Assembly: GCF_029029505.1 (NCBI RefSeq)
Contig: NZ_JAKJSD010000024.1
Coordinates: 1 to 59,000, forward strand
Source of the DNA: Ancylomarina sp. DW003
GTDB taxonomy: Bacteria > Bacteroidota > Bacteroidia > Bacteroidales > Marinifilaceae
Length of the DNA stretch: 59,000 nt
Reading direction: 5' to 3'
Shown here: positions 1 through 9,062 of the stretch, piece by piece
Layout of the letters: the number at the start of each line of letters is the position of its first letter
Numbering within the stretch: position 1 is the stretch's first letter
Position numbers and translations under genes: made by a program
Notes under the pieces: generated by a model
Seen by the model: the letters and a program-made list of their open reading frames with translations, nothing else
Databases searched by the model: none
What the model was told of the DNA's origin: nothing

Positions 1-24
1 GACTTCCTGTTTGGAAGTCCTTTT
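1..24. terminator. Terminator-like hairpin at the window edge
   Basis: A 7-bp stem (GACTTCC / GGAAGTC) with a 5-nt loop is followed on the plus strand by CTTTT. It could end a plus-strand gene outside the window or serve fabH on the minus strand. The edge prevents a decision. Confidence 0.45.
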
Positions 25-45
25 CGTATATCTTATAGATTGGGT

Positions 46-1044
46 TTATTTAGGATCGTATCCCCATTTAATGAAGATTGAACCCCAAGTAAAACCGGCA
101 CCAAATCCTGATAGGATAATGTTGTCGCCTTTTTTCAGTTGGTTTTCCCATTCCCATAAACACAATGGAATTGTAGCTGAAGTGGTGTTACCATATTTTT
201 CAATATTGATCATCACCTTTTCTTTAGCTAAGCCCATACGTTTTGCAGTTGCTTCGATAATACGGTTATTAGCCTGATGAGGAACTAACCATGCTAAATC
301 ATCTGCAGTCATATTGTGTTTCTCCATCATTTCAACAGATACATCAGCCATGTTAGATACCGCGTGTTTGAATACGTGGTTTCCTTCCTGGTAGATGAAG
401 TGCTCGCGAGCATCAACTGTTTCATGACTTGCTGGTTTGCATGAACCTCCGGCTTTTTGATGCAAGTGCTTGCGACCAAAACCTTGAGTATGCAACATCT
501 CATCAATTATACCTACGTTCTCAGTTGTTGGTTCAAGAAGAACCGCTGCTGCCCCGTCACCAAAAATAGGACAAGTTTGACGATCAGTATAATCAACAAT
601 TGATGACATTTTTTCAGATCCAACAATGATAACTTTCTTATACATTCCGGATTGGATGTATTTAGAACCTGTTGCCAGAGCAAAAAGAAAACCTGAACAA
701 CCAGCATTCAAGTCGAAACTGAAAGCATTGTTTATGCCTAATTTATCGCTAATAATGTTTGCTGTAGCAGGGAATTGCATGTCTGGTGTTACCGTAGCGC
801 AAATCACCAAATCAACTTCTTCAGGAGAGGTATTGGTTTTTTCAAGCAATTGTGCAATTGCTTTAGCTCCCAATTCAGAAGAACCTTGTCCTTCGCCTTT
901 TAGAATTCTTCTTTCTTTGATACCAATTCGGGTCATGATCCACTCATCGGTTGTATCAACCATGGTGCTCAGTTCTTGATTGGTAAGAATGTAGTCAGGA
1001 AGATAAGCCCCAACTCCTGTAATTACTGCGTTTATTTTTGTCAT
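46..1044 (-). CDS. fabH: 3-oxoacyl-ACP synthase III (FabH)
   Basis: Cytoplasmic condensing enzyme that starts type II fatty acid synthesis by joining acyl-CoA to malonyl-ACP. The 332-residue length fits the family. The Cys-His-Asn triad is visible: Cys116 in NAGCSGF, His256 in VPHQAN, and Asn286 in KYGNTTSA. The start is an ATG followed by the usual [15 protein letters not shown] opening. It lies downstream of rpmF and a DUF177 gene on the same strand, a widespread ribosome/lipid gene order. A 193-bp gap with a hairpin separates it from rpmF, so it may have partly independent transcription. No plsX lies between rpmF and fabH here. Assignment is secure from sequence. Confidence 0.96.
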   Translation of the reverse strand: MTKINAVITGVGAYLPDYILTNQELSTMVDTTDEWIMTRIGIKERRILKGEGQGSSELGAKAIAQLLEKTNTSPEEVDLVICATVTPDMQFPATANIISDKLGINNAFSFDLNAGCSGFLFALATGSKYIQSGMYKKVIIVGSEKMSSIVDYTDRQTCPIFGDGAAAVLLEPTTENVGIIDEMLHTQGFGRKHLHQKAGGSCKPASHETVDAREHFIYQEGNHVFKHAVSNMADVSVEMMEKHNMTADDLAWLVPHQANNRIIEATAKRMGLAKEKVMINIEKYGNTTSATIPLCLWEWENQLKKGDNIILSGFGAGFTWGSIFIKWGYDPK

Positions 1045-1169
1045 TACTATGCTTACTTATTATTCCTTTGATCAAAATAGCCTACAATTATAATCAAAAT
1101 GACTATCAATTGCAAAGCTCAGAATCGAAGAGGATAAAATGAATTAAACACAAAAATACTGATAAGCAA

Positions 1170-1201
1170 AATTGCTCCAAAGAATATTCTAAGGAGCAAA
1201 T
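1170..1201 (-). terminator. Hairpin between rpmF and fabH
   Basis: A 7-bp stem (TTGCTCC at 1172-1178 with GGAGCAA at 1193-1199) is followed on the minus strand by a short T-rich stretch. It could terminate or attenuate transcription after rpmF. The weak T-run means some read-through to fabH is likely. Confidence 0.5.
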
Positions 1202-1237
1202 TTACTATTGCGTTAAACCTTATCCGTAAGAATTAGG

Positions 1238-1423
1238 TTATGCTGTAACTTCTTTTTCAATCGCTAATTTACCTCTATAGTATCCGCACTCAGGGCAAAC
1301 AGTGTGGTATTTAGCAGTTGCTCCACAGTTTGAGCAAGATGCTAAAGTAGCAGGAGTCGCTTTAATATGAGTTCTTCTCTTATTTCTTCTCTGCTTCGAT
1401 GTTCTGTGTTTTGGATGTGCCAT
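1238..1423 (-). CDS. rpmF: 50S ribosomal protein L32
   Basis: Small basic ribosomal protein of 61 residues in the large subunit. It has the family opening MAHPKHRTSKQRRNKRR and a four-cysteine zinc-ribbon (Cys30, Cys33, Cys43, Cys46 in CSNCG and CPECG). It follows the DUF177 gene by 16 bp on the same strand, the conserved DUF177-rpmF pair found across bacteria. Length and motifs leave no reasonable alternative. Confidence 0.97.
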   Translation of the reverse strand: MAHPKHRTSKQRRNKRRTHIKATPATLASCSNCGATAKYHTVCPECGYYRGKLAIEKEVTA

Positions 1424-1439
1424 TTTTCAACCTATTAAA

Positions 1440-1970
1440 CTATTTATTATCAATCAATTTTTTTAATTCACTCCATCTCGGATCAATTTCTTCTTTCTCC
1501 GAGTGTTCGTTTAGTTTTTGAATCATTTCTTCGTTGCAAGTGTTGAACCCATCTTCGTCGTCCGGATGGACAAAGTTGATTGGGAAACTCAACAAAATTA
1601 ACTCGTAAATGTATTGAGCAATTTTAATCTCGTTTTCTGATTCAGGGACAACGATAATATCATTATCCAATTCCTCATATGTTTCACCAAATTTGATAAA
1701 GAGAGTCGATTCTCCTTCTACTTGATAGGGGAAACGGTCTAAACAACGATCGCAAGTTACATTGATTTCCCCTTCAACTTCAATATCGAGTGACATAACA
1801 AGGGTTTTCTTTAAAAGCGTTGCTTTTACTGAAACCTGACCTTGAAAATCATTCTCAAATTGAAAATGCTCAAAGAATTTCTCGTCAGCAGTGAATTCGA
1901 ATTCATGACTGCCATCTTTTAATCCTTTGTAAGGAATCGTGTATTTTGCTAAATAATCCAAAATGCTCAA
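1440..1970 (-). CDS. DUF177 (YceD-like) protein
   Basis: A 176-residue cytoplasmic protein of the YceD/DUF177 family, which is encoded next to rpmF in many bacteria and has been linked to 23S rRNA accumulation. It shows the family core VTCDRCLDRF near the middle, with a preceding beta-rich region and an acidic stretch (VVPESENE). It is the first gene of a DUF177-rpmF-(fabH) transcription unit, with a good Bacteroidota promoter just upstream. The rRNA-related role is family knowledge rather than something visible here. Confidence 0.9.
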   Translation of the reverse strand: MSILDYLAKYTIPYKGLKDGSHEFEFTADEKFFEHFQFENDFQGQVSVKATLLKKTLVMSLDIEVEGEINVTCDRCLDRFPYQVEGESTLFIKFGETYEELDNDIIVVPESENEIKIAQYIYELILLSFPINFVHPDDEDGFNTCNEEMIQKLNEHSEKEEIDPRWSELKKLIDNK

Positions 1971-1981
1971 ATAAAACTTTG

Positions 1982-2015
1982 CAAAAGTATATAATTTCTA
2001 ATATCTATCCTCAAA
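1982..2015 (-). promoter_or_regulatory. Bacteroidota-type promoter for DUF177-rpmF
   Basis: On the minus strand a TTTG (2012-2015) is followed after 22 bp by TACTTTTG (1982-1989). This matches the phylum consensus TTTG-N17-23-TAnnTTTG and lies just upstream of the DUF177 start codon. Confidence 0.7.
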
Positions 2016-2225
2016 CTCGAACATCTTTTTTCGCAAAAAGTATGGATTTTTGACTAAAGAGATTTCGCTGAAACGGCTTAGTGTTCAGTTTAATGGATTT
2101 GTTTTAGTCATTTGGACTAAATAAAAACTTATAATTAGAGGTTTCTACCCGTTCAAATGGGCTGCAAAAATAGACAGAAAATACTGATTCAAAAATTTTT
2201 TGAGAAGTTTTAATCTTCAAAAGCT

Positions 2226-3380
2226 CTAATTTGTAGGCAATAGTATACGAATACAGCTGCCTTTGCCCAATTCAGAGCGATGTACAAATATTTTTCCACC
2301 GTGGTATTCTTCAATAATACGTTTGGCAAGTGAAAGTCCTAAGCCCCAGCCACGTTTCTTTGTTGTGTAGCCTGGTTCAAATATGGTTTGAAATTGTTTT
2401 TTGTGTAAGCCTTTGCCTGTATCATTAATGTCCAAACAAATATTGTTGTTCGATTTTTTCAAGTCAAAAGTCAACTTACCTTCACCACTCATGGCATCAA
2501 TGGCATTTTTTGTGGTATTTTCAATTACCCAAGAGAAAAGTTCTTTATTCAGAGCAGGATTGGTTTGGATATCTTCATCTATATTAATTGTAAATTCAAT
2601 TTTATTTGAAGATCTTTTTTTCAGATAGCTAATATTGTCTTCCAATATTTTCTTGATATCATTTGAAATTAAAACGGGTTTGGAACCAATTTTAGAGAAT
2701 CGCTCAGCTATTACCTCTAATCGCTCTACATCTTTACCCATTTCCTGAGTCATACTTTTGTCTAAATCCGACGCTTTAAGTAATTCCATCCAGGCGAGTA
2801 ACGAACTGATAGGCGTTCCCAATTGGTGTGCTGTTTCTTTTGACATACCTACCCATACTTGATCTTGTTCAGCTTTTTTGGAAATTGAAAAAACGAAATA
2901 GGCTAAAAGAGCCAAAAAGAATATAAGTCCAAGTTGTATGTAAGGATAGAGTGCAAGTTGTTTTATCAGGTTTGAATCGTCGTAATAAAGTGATTGTTTA
3001 ACGCCTTCAACTTCGATTTTAAAATAAGAGCCCTTGTTTTTCATGCTCCGAAGCTTGCGTTCTAATATCTTATCACTTATATCGCCAGATATATTGAGGT
3101 TTCGATGTTCTATAATGTCACCCTTGTCGTTGGTAAGGATAATGGGTATGGTTTCGTTCTGCTCTAATATTTTACTGATGAGAGTAACAAAAGGGATATC
3201 TTGCTCTAAGTTTGTGTCGATACTTGTGAGTGCATCAGCCCATAACTTCACCTTTTTTTCTTCTTCTTTAGCTAATTCTTCAACCAAATTACTGGTGTAG
3301 AAAATGGAACCCAGAACGATGAATCCTGCAAAAATCAGAAAGCCAAGTTTCCATTGGCGCTTTTTTAAAAAGATGTTCAT
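2226..3380 (-). CDS. Membrane sensor histidine kinase
   Basis: Two-component sensor kinase of 384 residues. An N-terminal membrane helix (about residues 11-28) and a second (about 146-165) enclose an extracytoplasmic region of about 115 residues without a recognisable domain. The H-box ETAHQLGTP carries the predicted phospho-acceptor His185. N, G1 and G2 boxes follow (ENTTKNAIDAM, DINDTGKGL, GWGLGLSLAKRI). No HAMP domain is evident. I prefer the ATG at 3380 over an in-frame TTG nine codons upstream. No response regulator lies beside it, so it is an orphan kinase and its stimulus cannot be told from sequence. Confidence 0.9.
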   Translation of the reverse strand: MNIFLKKRQWKLGFLIFAGFIVLGSIFYTSNLVEELAKEEEKKVKLWADALTSIDTNLEQDIPFVTLISKILEQNETIPIILTNDKGDIIEHRNLNISGDISDKILERKLRSMKNKGSYFKIEVEGVKQSLYYDDSNLIKQLALYPYIQLGLIFFLALLAYFVFSISKKAEQDQVWVGMSKETAHQLGTPISSLLAWMELLKASDLDKSMTQEMGKDVERLEVIAERFSKIGSKPVLISNDIKKILEDNISYLKKRSSNKIEFTINIDEDIQTNPALNKELFSWVIENTTKNAIDAMSGEGKLTFDLKKSNNNICLDINDTGKGLHKKQFQTIFEPGYTTKKRGWGLGLSLAKRIIEEYHGGKIFVHRSELGKGSCIRILLPTN

Positions 3381-3479
3381 CAATATTTGATTTTCTTTTA
3401 AAGGCAAATTGGTACAACTGCCAATTACTATTTAAAGATGCTAAATTTTATTTGATATCGATCTTAATTTATAACTGCA

Positions 3480-3535
3480 AAAAAGACTGACACTCTTAAA
3501 AACCATTTTTGGCTTCTAATATTGTATCAGTCTTG
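3480..3535 (-). terminator. Probable terminator of mnmH
   Basis: AAGACTGA at 3483-3490 pairs with TCAGTCTT at 3527-3534 across a long loop, and a T-run follows on the minus strand just after the mnmH stop. The large loop lowers confidence. Confidence 0.5.
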
Positions 3536-3553
3536 TAATATCTAATTGATGAC

Positions 3554-4582
3554 CTATTTTAATTTCTTAAAATAATCTATAAGGTATTGGGCATTGGCTT
3601 CAGGATCGTCCTTTTCGATGTCTATTCTGTAAACCTCTTGTGTGGTACGAGTACCTAATCCATGGCCATATGCTTTGTCGTAGTAATCGAGTGTAATATC
3701 AGCTACTGTGGCAAAATCACCTTGATCTAAGCTTTCAAACGCACGTTTTACTTTTAAGCCTCCTAAGCGTTTCTCAATCTTTTTGCACATCTGTTTCAGA
3801 ATATCAATTTCGAAACAAGCATATTCTTTTACCAAACGTTTAATGCGTTCCGATTTAGGGACAATAATAGCTAAAAGAGGAGCCTTTCTCATTTGTTCAA
3901 AGAGTGGATCGTTAATCCAAACAGAGCCAACAGAATGTGATTCGTCTTCAGTCCATATTGGTTTTGTATGATCGAAACCTAACCAAACCTGACCTAGTAA
4001 ATTTTCAAAATGTTCTGTCGTAGGCTGATCAGCTTGCCCTAATGCACCAAAAGCAGATCCTTTATGGTTGGCAATACCTTCAAGATCTAAAACTTGTTCG
4101 CCCATTTCAGTTAGCTTGTGCAAAACTTCAGTTTTACCGCTACCTGTGTAACCTCCAATTACAACCAGGTTAGTTGGATTTGAAAAGGATGTACGAATAT
4201 ATTTTCGGTAAGCTTTATATCCACCTACCAATAAGCTGGGTTTTAGTCCAGCTGTTTCGAATAGCCAGGCCATGCTGCCGCTTCGCATTCCACCACGCCA
4301 GCAATGTATCAGGATTTCACCATCAACTGCAATTTTCTTGGCTCTTCTAACAAACACTGATAGCTTTGGGCCAACCAATTCTAAGCCCAGAAGTACGGCA
4401 GCATCTTTACTCGAACGCTTATATTTTGTTCCGACTAGTGCACGTTCTTCATTGGTGAAAATTGGAATGTTGCAGGCACCGGGAATGTGCCCTTGCTCAA
4501 ATTCAGCAGGTGTTCTCACATCGATAATCGGAATGTTTTTTCCTTTTTCCAGAAAATCTTTTGCTGATAATTTAGTGATCAT
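3554..4582 (-). CDS. mnmH: tRNA 2-selenouridine synthase (MnmH/SelU)
   Basis: Converts 2-thiouridine at the wobble position of certain tRNAs to 2-selenouridine through a geranylated intermediate, using selenophosphate. A rhodanese domain (residues 1-130) carries the active cysteine Cys94 in HCWRGGMRS, followed by a P-loop domain with GGYTGSGKT at 143-151. I chose the ATG at 4582 (342 residues). A TTG ten codons upstream lies inside a terminator hairpin and adds no family sequence. The gene implies a selenophosphate supply (selD), which is not in this window. Confidence 0.93.
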   Translation of the reverse strand: MITKLSAKDFLEKGKNIPIIDVRTPAEFEQGHIPGACNIPIFTNEERALVGTKYKRSSKDAAVLLGLELVGPKLSVFVRRAKKIAVDGEILIHCWRGGMRSGSMAWLFETAGLKPSLLVGGYKAYRKYIRTSFSNPTNLVVIGGYTGSGKTEVLHKLTEMGEQVLDLEGIANHKGSAFGALGQADQPTTEHFENLLGQVWLGFDHTKPIWTEDESHSVGSVWINDPLFEQMRKAPLLAIIVPKSERIKRLVKEYACFEIDILKQMCKKIEKRLGGLKVKRAFESLDQGDFATVADITLDYYDKAYGHGLGTRTTQEVYRIDIEKDDPEANAQYLIDYFKKLK

Positions 4583-4593
4583 GTTGTTAGATA

Positions 4594-4628
4594 AAAATTG
4601 TCCCGTCCCCAATATTGAGGAGCGGGAT
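4594..4628 (-). terminator. Terminator of the AIM24-like gene
   Basis: TCCCGTCCCC (4601-4610) pairs imperfectly with GAGGAGCGGGA (4617-4627). On the minus strand it is followed by CAATTTTT just before the mnmH ATG. Position and T-run support termination between the two genes. Confidence 0.55.
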
Positions 4629-4682
4629 TATGAGATAAGTGTATTTTGAAAATGACATTTAGCCATTCTTACATATGAATTG

Positions 4683-5450
4683 TTAGCTTTCAAGGAATTC
4701 TCCCAGTAAGGAACTTCCACCTTTTCGGGTGTTACTTCCCATTGGAGAAATCGCCTGAATAAGTTTTCTGATTGGCATTGATTGTAGGTAAACAGTACCT
4801 GTACCACGCAGTGTTGCAAGGAATAATCCTTCACCACCAAACACCATGGACTTTAAACCGCCGGCTTTTTCTATTGAAAAATCAATACCTTCTTCAAAAG
4901 CTACGACACAACCTGTATCAACTCTTAGGGTTTCGTTATTCAATTGTTTCTTTATAACAGTACCTCCTGCATGAACAAATGCTTTACCATCACCTTGCAG
5001 TTTTTGTAAGATAAAACCTTCGCCACCAAAGAATGTTGCTCCTAATCTTTTATTGAAAGCAATACTGACCTTAGTTCCAAGAGCGGCACAAAGAAAACCA
5101 TCCTTTTGAACGATTAGCGAGCCTCTTGACTGACTAAGATCAATAGGCATAATTGTTCCCGGGTAAGGAGCAGAAAAAGCAACTTTAGCTTTTCCATAGC
5201 CTCTGTGTGTAAAGTGAGTTAGGAAAAGAGATTCTCCTGTAATCATACGAGAACCGGCTGAAAGTAATTTGCTAAACAAACCAGCTTCCGGTTCAGAACC
5301 ATCGCCCATTTTAGCTTCGAATTGAATGCCTTCTTCCATATAAGCCATTGCTCCAGCTTCGGCAATAACTGTTTCGTTCGGATCCAACTCAATTTCGACT
5401 AATTGAATGTCGTTACCGTATATTTTGTAATCTATTTCGTGTGAACGCAT
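4683..5450 (-). CDS. AIM24 / TIGR00266 family protein
   Basis: A 255-residue protein of the AIM24 (TIGR00266) family, a beta-rich TRAP-like fold found in many bacteria and in mitochondria. Family features include [16 protein letters not shown] near residues 25-40, a glycine-rich centre ([14 protein letters not shown]), and a repeat of that pattern ([15 protein letters not shown]) toward the C-terminus. There is no signal peptide, so a cytoplasmic location is expected. The biochemical function in bacteria is not established. It lies in a same-strand run with mnmH and rsgA but with gaps of about 100 bp, so co-transcription is uncertain. Confidence 0.88.
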   Translation of the reverse strand: MRSHEIDYKIYGNDIQLVEIELDPNETVIAEAGAMAYMEEGIQFEAKMGDGSEPEAGLFSKLLSAGSRMITGESLFLTHFTHRGYGKAKVAFSAPYPGTIMPIDLSQSRGSLIVQKDGFLCAALGTKVSIAFNKRLGATFFGGEGFILQKLQGDGKAFVHAGGTVIKKQLNNETLRVDTGCVVAFEEGIDFSIEKAGGLKSMVFGGEGLFLATLRGTGTVYLQSMPIRKLIQAISPMGSNTRKGGSSLLGEFLES

Positions 5451-5573
5451 ATTTTTTGAATTTAAGATTTGAAAAATTAAGGTTCAAGATATAAGGATTA
5501 AGTTAGAAGTCAAAGCGTGTTCATACAAGCAGGCCTTATTTTAACTTTCGATAACTTATTCTTAAGATTTGGA

Positions 5574-6497
5574 CTACCTGTATTTTAATTCTTCATCTTC
5601 GGTCATCATACCCCAATAGCTATCGTATCTCGATTCTGCAATATCACCAATTTCGACAGCTTCCTTTACTGCACATTTAGGTTCGTGCATATGTGTACAA
5701 TTGTTGAATTGACAGCTGTTTGATATTTTGAAAATCTCCAAAAAGAAATGAGACATTTCCTCTTTTTCCATATTAAAGGTTCCAAACCCTCTAATTCCCG
5801 GCGTATCTATAATATAGCCTCCAAAATCGAGCTCGAACATCTCTGAAAAAGTAGTTGTGTGTTTTCCTGAAGAATGAGATTCTGAAATTTCACCTGTTTT
5901 CAGTTCCAAACCTGGCTGTATGTGGTTGATTAGAGTTGATTTTCCAACGCCGGAATGACCAGAAAGGAGGTTGATTTTCCCTTTCATTTCTGACTTAAGA
6001 ATATCCATATTAAATCCTGTCATAGCTGAAACCTCGAAGCATTTGTATCCAATATTCTGGTAAATGCTCTTAAGTTCTTTCAGTTGTGCTTTATCATTCT
6101 CTTTATAACGGTCAACTTTATTAAAAACCAAGTTTACCGGAATATTATAAGCTTCTGCAGCGGCCAGAAATCTATCGATAAATGTTGTTGTTGTAAGAGG
6201 GTAATTAACTGTTACAATCAGAAAAGCGTGATCGATATTAGCTGCAATAATTTGGCTACTTTTTGAAAGATTAGTTGATTTACGGATGATGTAGTTTTTG
6301 CGATCTTTAATCTTCACAATAACATTAGCATCCTTATCTTCGTTAAATTCAACAATATCGCCCACCGAAATAGGGTTAGTTGTTCGAATCCCTTCCATAC
6401 GAAAACGTCCCTTTATTCTACAGTCATGAATTGTTCCATCACTTGTTTTAACGGTATACCAACTTCCTGTTGATTTTATGACTAATCCTTCTTTCAC
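5574..6497 (-). CDS. rsgA: Ribosome small subunit-dependent GTPase RsgA
   Basis: Circularly permuted GTPase that checks late 30S subunit maturation. An N-terminal OB fold (about 1-70) precedes GTPase motifs in permuted order: NKVD at 126-129, then P-loop GHSGVGKST at 180-188, then DTPG at 231-234. The C-terminal zinc site Cys262, Cys267, His269, Cys275 is intact. Length (307) is normal. The ATG start MKEGLVIKSTGSWY matches the usual N-terminus. Together with rbfA at 27561 this window holds two 30S maturation factors, which are not linked in an operon. Confidence 0.96.
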   Translation of the reverse strand: MKEGLVIKSTGSWYTVKTSDGTIHDCRIKGRFRMEGIRTTNPISVGDIVEFNEDKDANVIVKIKDRKNYIIRKSTNLSKSSQIIAANIDHAFLIVTVNYPLTTTTFIDRFLAAAEAYNIPVNLVFNKVDRYKENDKAQLKELKSIYQNIGYKCFEVSAMTGFNMDILKSEMKGKINLLSGHSGVGKSTLINHIQPGLELKTGEISESHSSGKHTTTFSEMFELDFGGYIIDTPGIRGFGTFNMEKEEMSHFFLEIFKISNSCQFNNCTHMHEPKCAVKEAVEIGDIAESRYDSYWGMMTEDEELKYR

Positions 6498-6692
6498 AGT
6501 TTGTTTATTTTTAATTGAATGGGTTGATTAGCCATTCAATTGATTTTGGATGTTCTCTGAGATATATCTATCCTAAATAATTTAGCAAAAGTAATATTTT
6601 TTGTGGATAAGCTTTTTAGAAGTTGATCTCCATTATGAGGAAAGAGGAGTTGAAAAGAAGAGCCAAGCTATTTTTACCCGCCCGGAAGAAAT

Positions 6693-7043
6693 TTATTCAA
6701 TTTTCTGGAAAATAAAACTTCCATAAACACCTTGATTATCCAGACTTTCACCTTCAATAGTGGTTTCGTTCAATAACATGCCCTTCCAGCAATCAAGTTC
6801 GTAGAAAATGTCTTGATCAGAGTGAATAATATCAAATTCGGTTGCTTGCAATAAAATTTGACTACCATTAATTTCACCTTCTAAAAACTCTTGCACCATT
6901 ACCGGGTTTGACGAATCAATATTTTCAAGAAAAATGATCTTTCCAATAAGTCTTCGCCCTATTTGCTTGAGAAAGAGCTCTCCTTTAGCTTTCCCATAAC
7001 TATAATCTTCTTCATAGTGCCATTTTCCACTGAGGCTATCCAT
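6693..7043 (-). CDS. Small hypothetical beta-rich protein
   Basis: A protein of 116 residues from the ATG at 7043; an in-frame TTG 11 codons upstream is less likely. I do not recognise a named family. The sequence opens MDSLSGKWHYEEDYSYGKAKGELFLKQ. It contains alternating hydrophobic/polar strands and ends in a phrase like EGESLDNQGVYGSFIFQKI, which suggests a small lipocalin-like or calycin-like beta-barrel. There is no signal peptide or membrane segment. It is a single gene with tRNA-Gln upstream on the other strand. Coding status is supported by codon pattern and a clean start, not by a known relative. Confidence 0.65.
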   Translation of the reverse strand: MDSLSGKWHYEEDYSYGKAKGELFLKQIGRRLIGKIIFLENIDSSNPVMVQEFLEGEINGSQILLQATEFDIIHSDQDIFYELDCWKGMLLNETTIEGESLDNQGVYGSFIFQKIE

Positions 7044-7142
7044 AGAAATACAATTGAAAAATTTTGTTTTACTCAAAATATTTTAGTCTCAGTAAGATAC
7101 GAAACAATGATGAAAAAAAATGATGTTTTTCCAGAAAGAGGT

Positions 7143-7173
7143 TTTGCTTAAAAAGAAAAATCACATATATTTG
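7143..7173 (+). promoter_or_regulatory. Promoter of first tRNA-Gln
   Basis: TTTG at 7143-7146, a 19-bp spacer, and TATATTTG at 7166-7173 match the Bacteroidota promoter consensus. The tRNA begins about 35 bp downstream. Confidence 0.75.
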
Positions 7174-7207
7174 CAGCGTCTTAGTCAGAAATGACTGACA
7201 ATTTGAT

Positions 7208-7278
7208 TGTCCCATGGTGTAATGGTAACACATCTGGTTTTGGTCCAGACGTTTAAGGTTCGAGTCCTTATGGGACAA
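7208..7278 (+). tRNA. tRNA-Gln (TTG), copy 1
   Basis: A 71-nt cloverleaf. The acceptor stem TGTCCCA (7208-7214) pairs with TGGGACA (7271-7277). The anticodon arm is TCTGG-TTTTGGT-CCAGA, giving anticodon TTG, and the T-arm contains GGTTCGAGTCC. The 3' CCA is not encoded. An identical tRNA lies at 18439-18509. Confidence 0.96.
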
Positions 7279-7287
7279 CTCTAATTT

Positions 7288-7318
7288 AAGCTTCGAATAT
7301 TCATTCGGAGCTTTTTTT
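7288..7318 (+). terminator. Terminator of tRNA-Gln copy 1
   Basis: An 11-bp stem (7288-7298 with 7303-7313, one G-T pair) is followed by seven T. The second tRNA-Gln has a close copy of this terminator. Confidence 0.85.
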
Positions 7319-7427
7319 GTACCCATACTTTCACCGAATAAAAGTCATAAAACATATCACATCGAGAATAATGAGCTCCGATTATGACTAATTTTGTTGT
7401 CTTAAAATCAAACAAACACATCCATCC

Positions 7428-9062
7428 ATGCCTAAAATATTCAATCCAAAACTGTTTAGCCTTTTAAAAGCTGGAATTAGCAAAAAGGAAATTTCTAACG
7501 ATATTATGGCAGGTATTGTTGTGGGTATTGTAGCTCTTCCGCTTGCTATTGCATTTGCTGTTGCTTCTGGAGTATCTCCGGATAAAGGTTTGATAACGGC
7601 TATTGTTGCTGGTTTGTTAATTTCATTTTTAGGCGGAAGTCGAGTTCAGATTGGCGGTCCAACGGGAGCTTTTATTGTTATTGTATATGGAATTGTAGAA
7701 ACTCATGGTGTGGGAGGATTAATAATTTCTACAATAATGGCCGGAATTCTTTTGGTGATATTTGGATGTTTGAAATTGGGGACCTTACTTAAATATTTTC
7801 CTCATCCTCTTATTGTTGGTTTTACGAGTGGTATTGCATTGGTTATTTTTTCAACTCAAATTAAGGATGCATTCGGCTTAGAGATAGATAAAGTTCCTTC
7901 GGATTTTATCGCAAAGTGGGAGGTTTACTTTTCTAACTTTCATAGTATAAACCCTACAGCTTTAATATTAACTGTAGCCACTATTCTTATTAGTGTTTAC
8001 TCTAAGAAAATAACGAGTAAAATTCCTGGCTCTTTCATTGCTATTATTGCTGTTACCTTGGCAGTGCAATTGTTCGATCTACCTGTAACTACAATTGAAT
8101 CTTTCTTTGGTGAGATTCCAACCAGCATTAATATTAGCTTTCCGGCAATTGAATGGGCAAATCTGACTCAGTATATTGCACCTGCTATTACAATTGCATT
8201 ACTTGGAGCCATTGAATCTCTTTTATCTGCAGTTGTTGCCGACGGTATGATTGGGGGAAATCACCGATCGAACACTGAATTAATTGCTCAGGGAGTTGCC
8301 AATATTGTAACACCATTCTTTGGTGGGATTCCTGCAACTGGTGCTATAGCACGTACGGCTACGAATATTAAAAATGGTGGTAGAAGTCCAATTGCAGGTA
8401 TAGTGCATGCCCTTACACTTTTGCTGATTATGCTATTCTTTGGAAAGTGGGCAAAATTGATACCTATGTCTTGTTTGGCAGGTGTGTTAATTGTGGTTTC
8501 GTATAATATGAGTGAATGGCGAGTTTTTCGATCGATTCTTAAAAGTTCAGGATTCGATATTCTTGTTTTACTTTCAACTTTCTTCCTAACTGTCTTAGTC
8601 GATTTGACTATTGCCATAGAGGTTGGTGTTGTCTTATCTGCAGTTTTGTTTATGAAACGTATGGCAGATAAGGGCGAGCAAATTCAGAAGGATGTAAATG
8701 TAGACTTGATAGAAGATTACAGTGATTTGCCGAAAGACATCTCGGTTTATGAGATTAGTGGTCCCTTCTTTTTTGCATCGGCAAAACAATATGCTGAATT
8801 GATAAAACAAATGGGACTTAAGAGCCGAATTATTGTGATTCGTATGCGACATGTTCCATTTATTGACGCAACGGGTTTTCACAATTTTAAATCTGTGATT
8901 AAGTCACTTCAGAATTCCAATGTAAAGATTATTTTATCAGGTGTAAATGAATCAGTTGTATCTGATATGAAGAAATATGATTTGGTTTCTAAGATTGGTA
9001 AAGACTATATTTTTGACTCATTCAAGGATGCACTTCGTGTCGCAAAATCACTGAATGCCTAG
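7428..9062 (+). CDS. SulP family anion transporter with STAS domain
   Basis: An inner-membrane anion transporter of the SulP/SLC26 family, 544 residues. About the first 400 residues are hydrophobic helices with family phrases such as GIVALPLAIAFAVASG, GGPTGAFIVIVYGIV and FGGIPATGAIARTATN. The C-terminal cytoplasmic STAS domain (about 435-540) has the phrase MRHVPFIDATGFHNF. Bacterial members carry sulfate, bicarbonate or dicarboxylates; the substrate cannot be told here. A TAnnTTTG box (7389-7396) precedes the gene. It is convergent with folK, and the two stop codons share one CTAG tetramer (9059-9062). Confidence 0.93.
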   Translation: MPKIFNPKLFSLLKAGISKKEISNDIMAGIVVGIVALPLAIAFAVASGVSPDKGLITAIVAGLLISFLGGSRVQIGGPTGAFIVIVYGIVETHGVGGLIISTIMAGILLVIFGCLKLGTLLKYFPHPLIVGFTSGIALVIFSTQIKDAFGLEIDKVPSDFIAKWEVYFSNFHSINPTALILTVATILISVYSKKITSKIPGSFIAIIAVTLAVQLFDLPVTTIESFFGEIPTSINISFPAIEWANLTQYIAPAITIALLGAIESLLSAVVADGMIGGNHRSNTELIAQGVANIVTPFFGGIPATGAIARTATNIKNGGRSPIAGIVHALTLLLIMLFFGKWAKLIPMSCLAGVLIVVSYNMSEWRVFRSILKSSGFDILVLLSTFFLTVLVDLTIAIEVGVVLSAVLFMKRMADKGEQIQKDVNVDLIEDYSDLPKDISVYEISGPFFFASAKQYAELIKQMGLKSRIIVIRMRHVPFIDATGFHNFKSVIKSLQNSNVKIILSGVNESVVSDMKKYDLVSKIGKDYIFDSFKDALRVAKSLNA

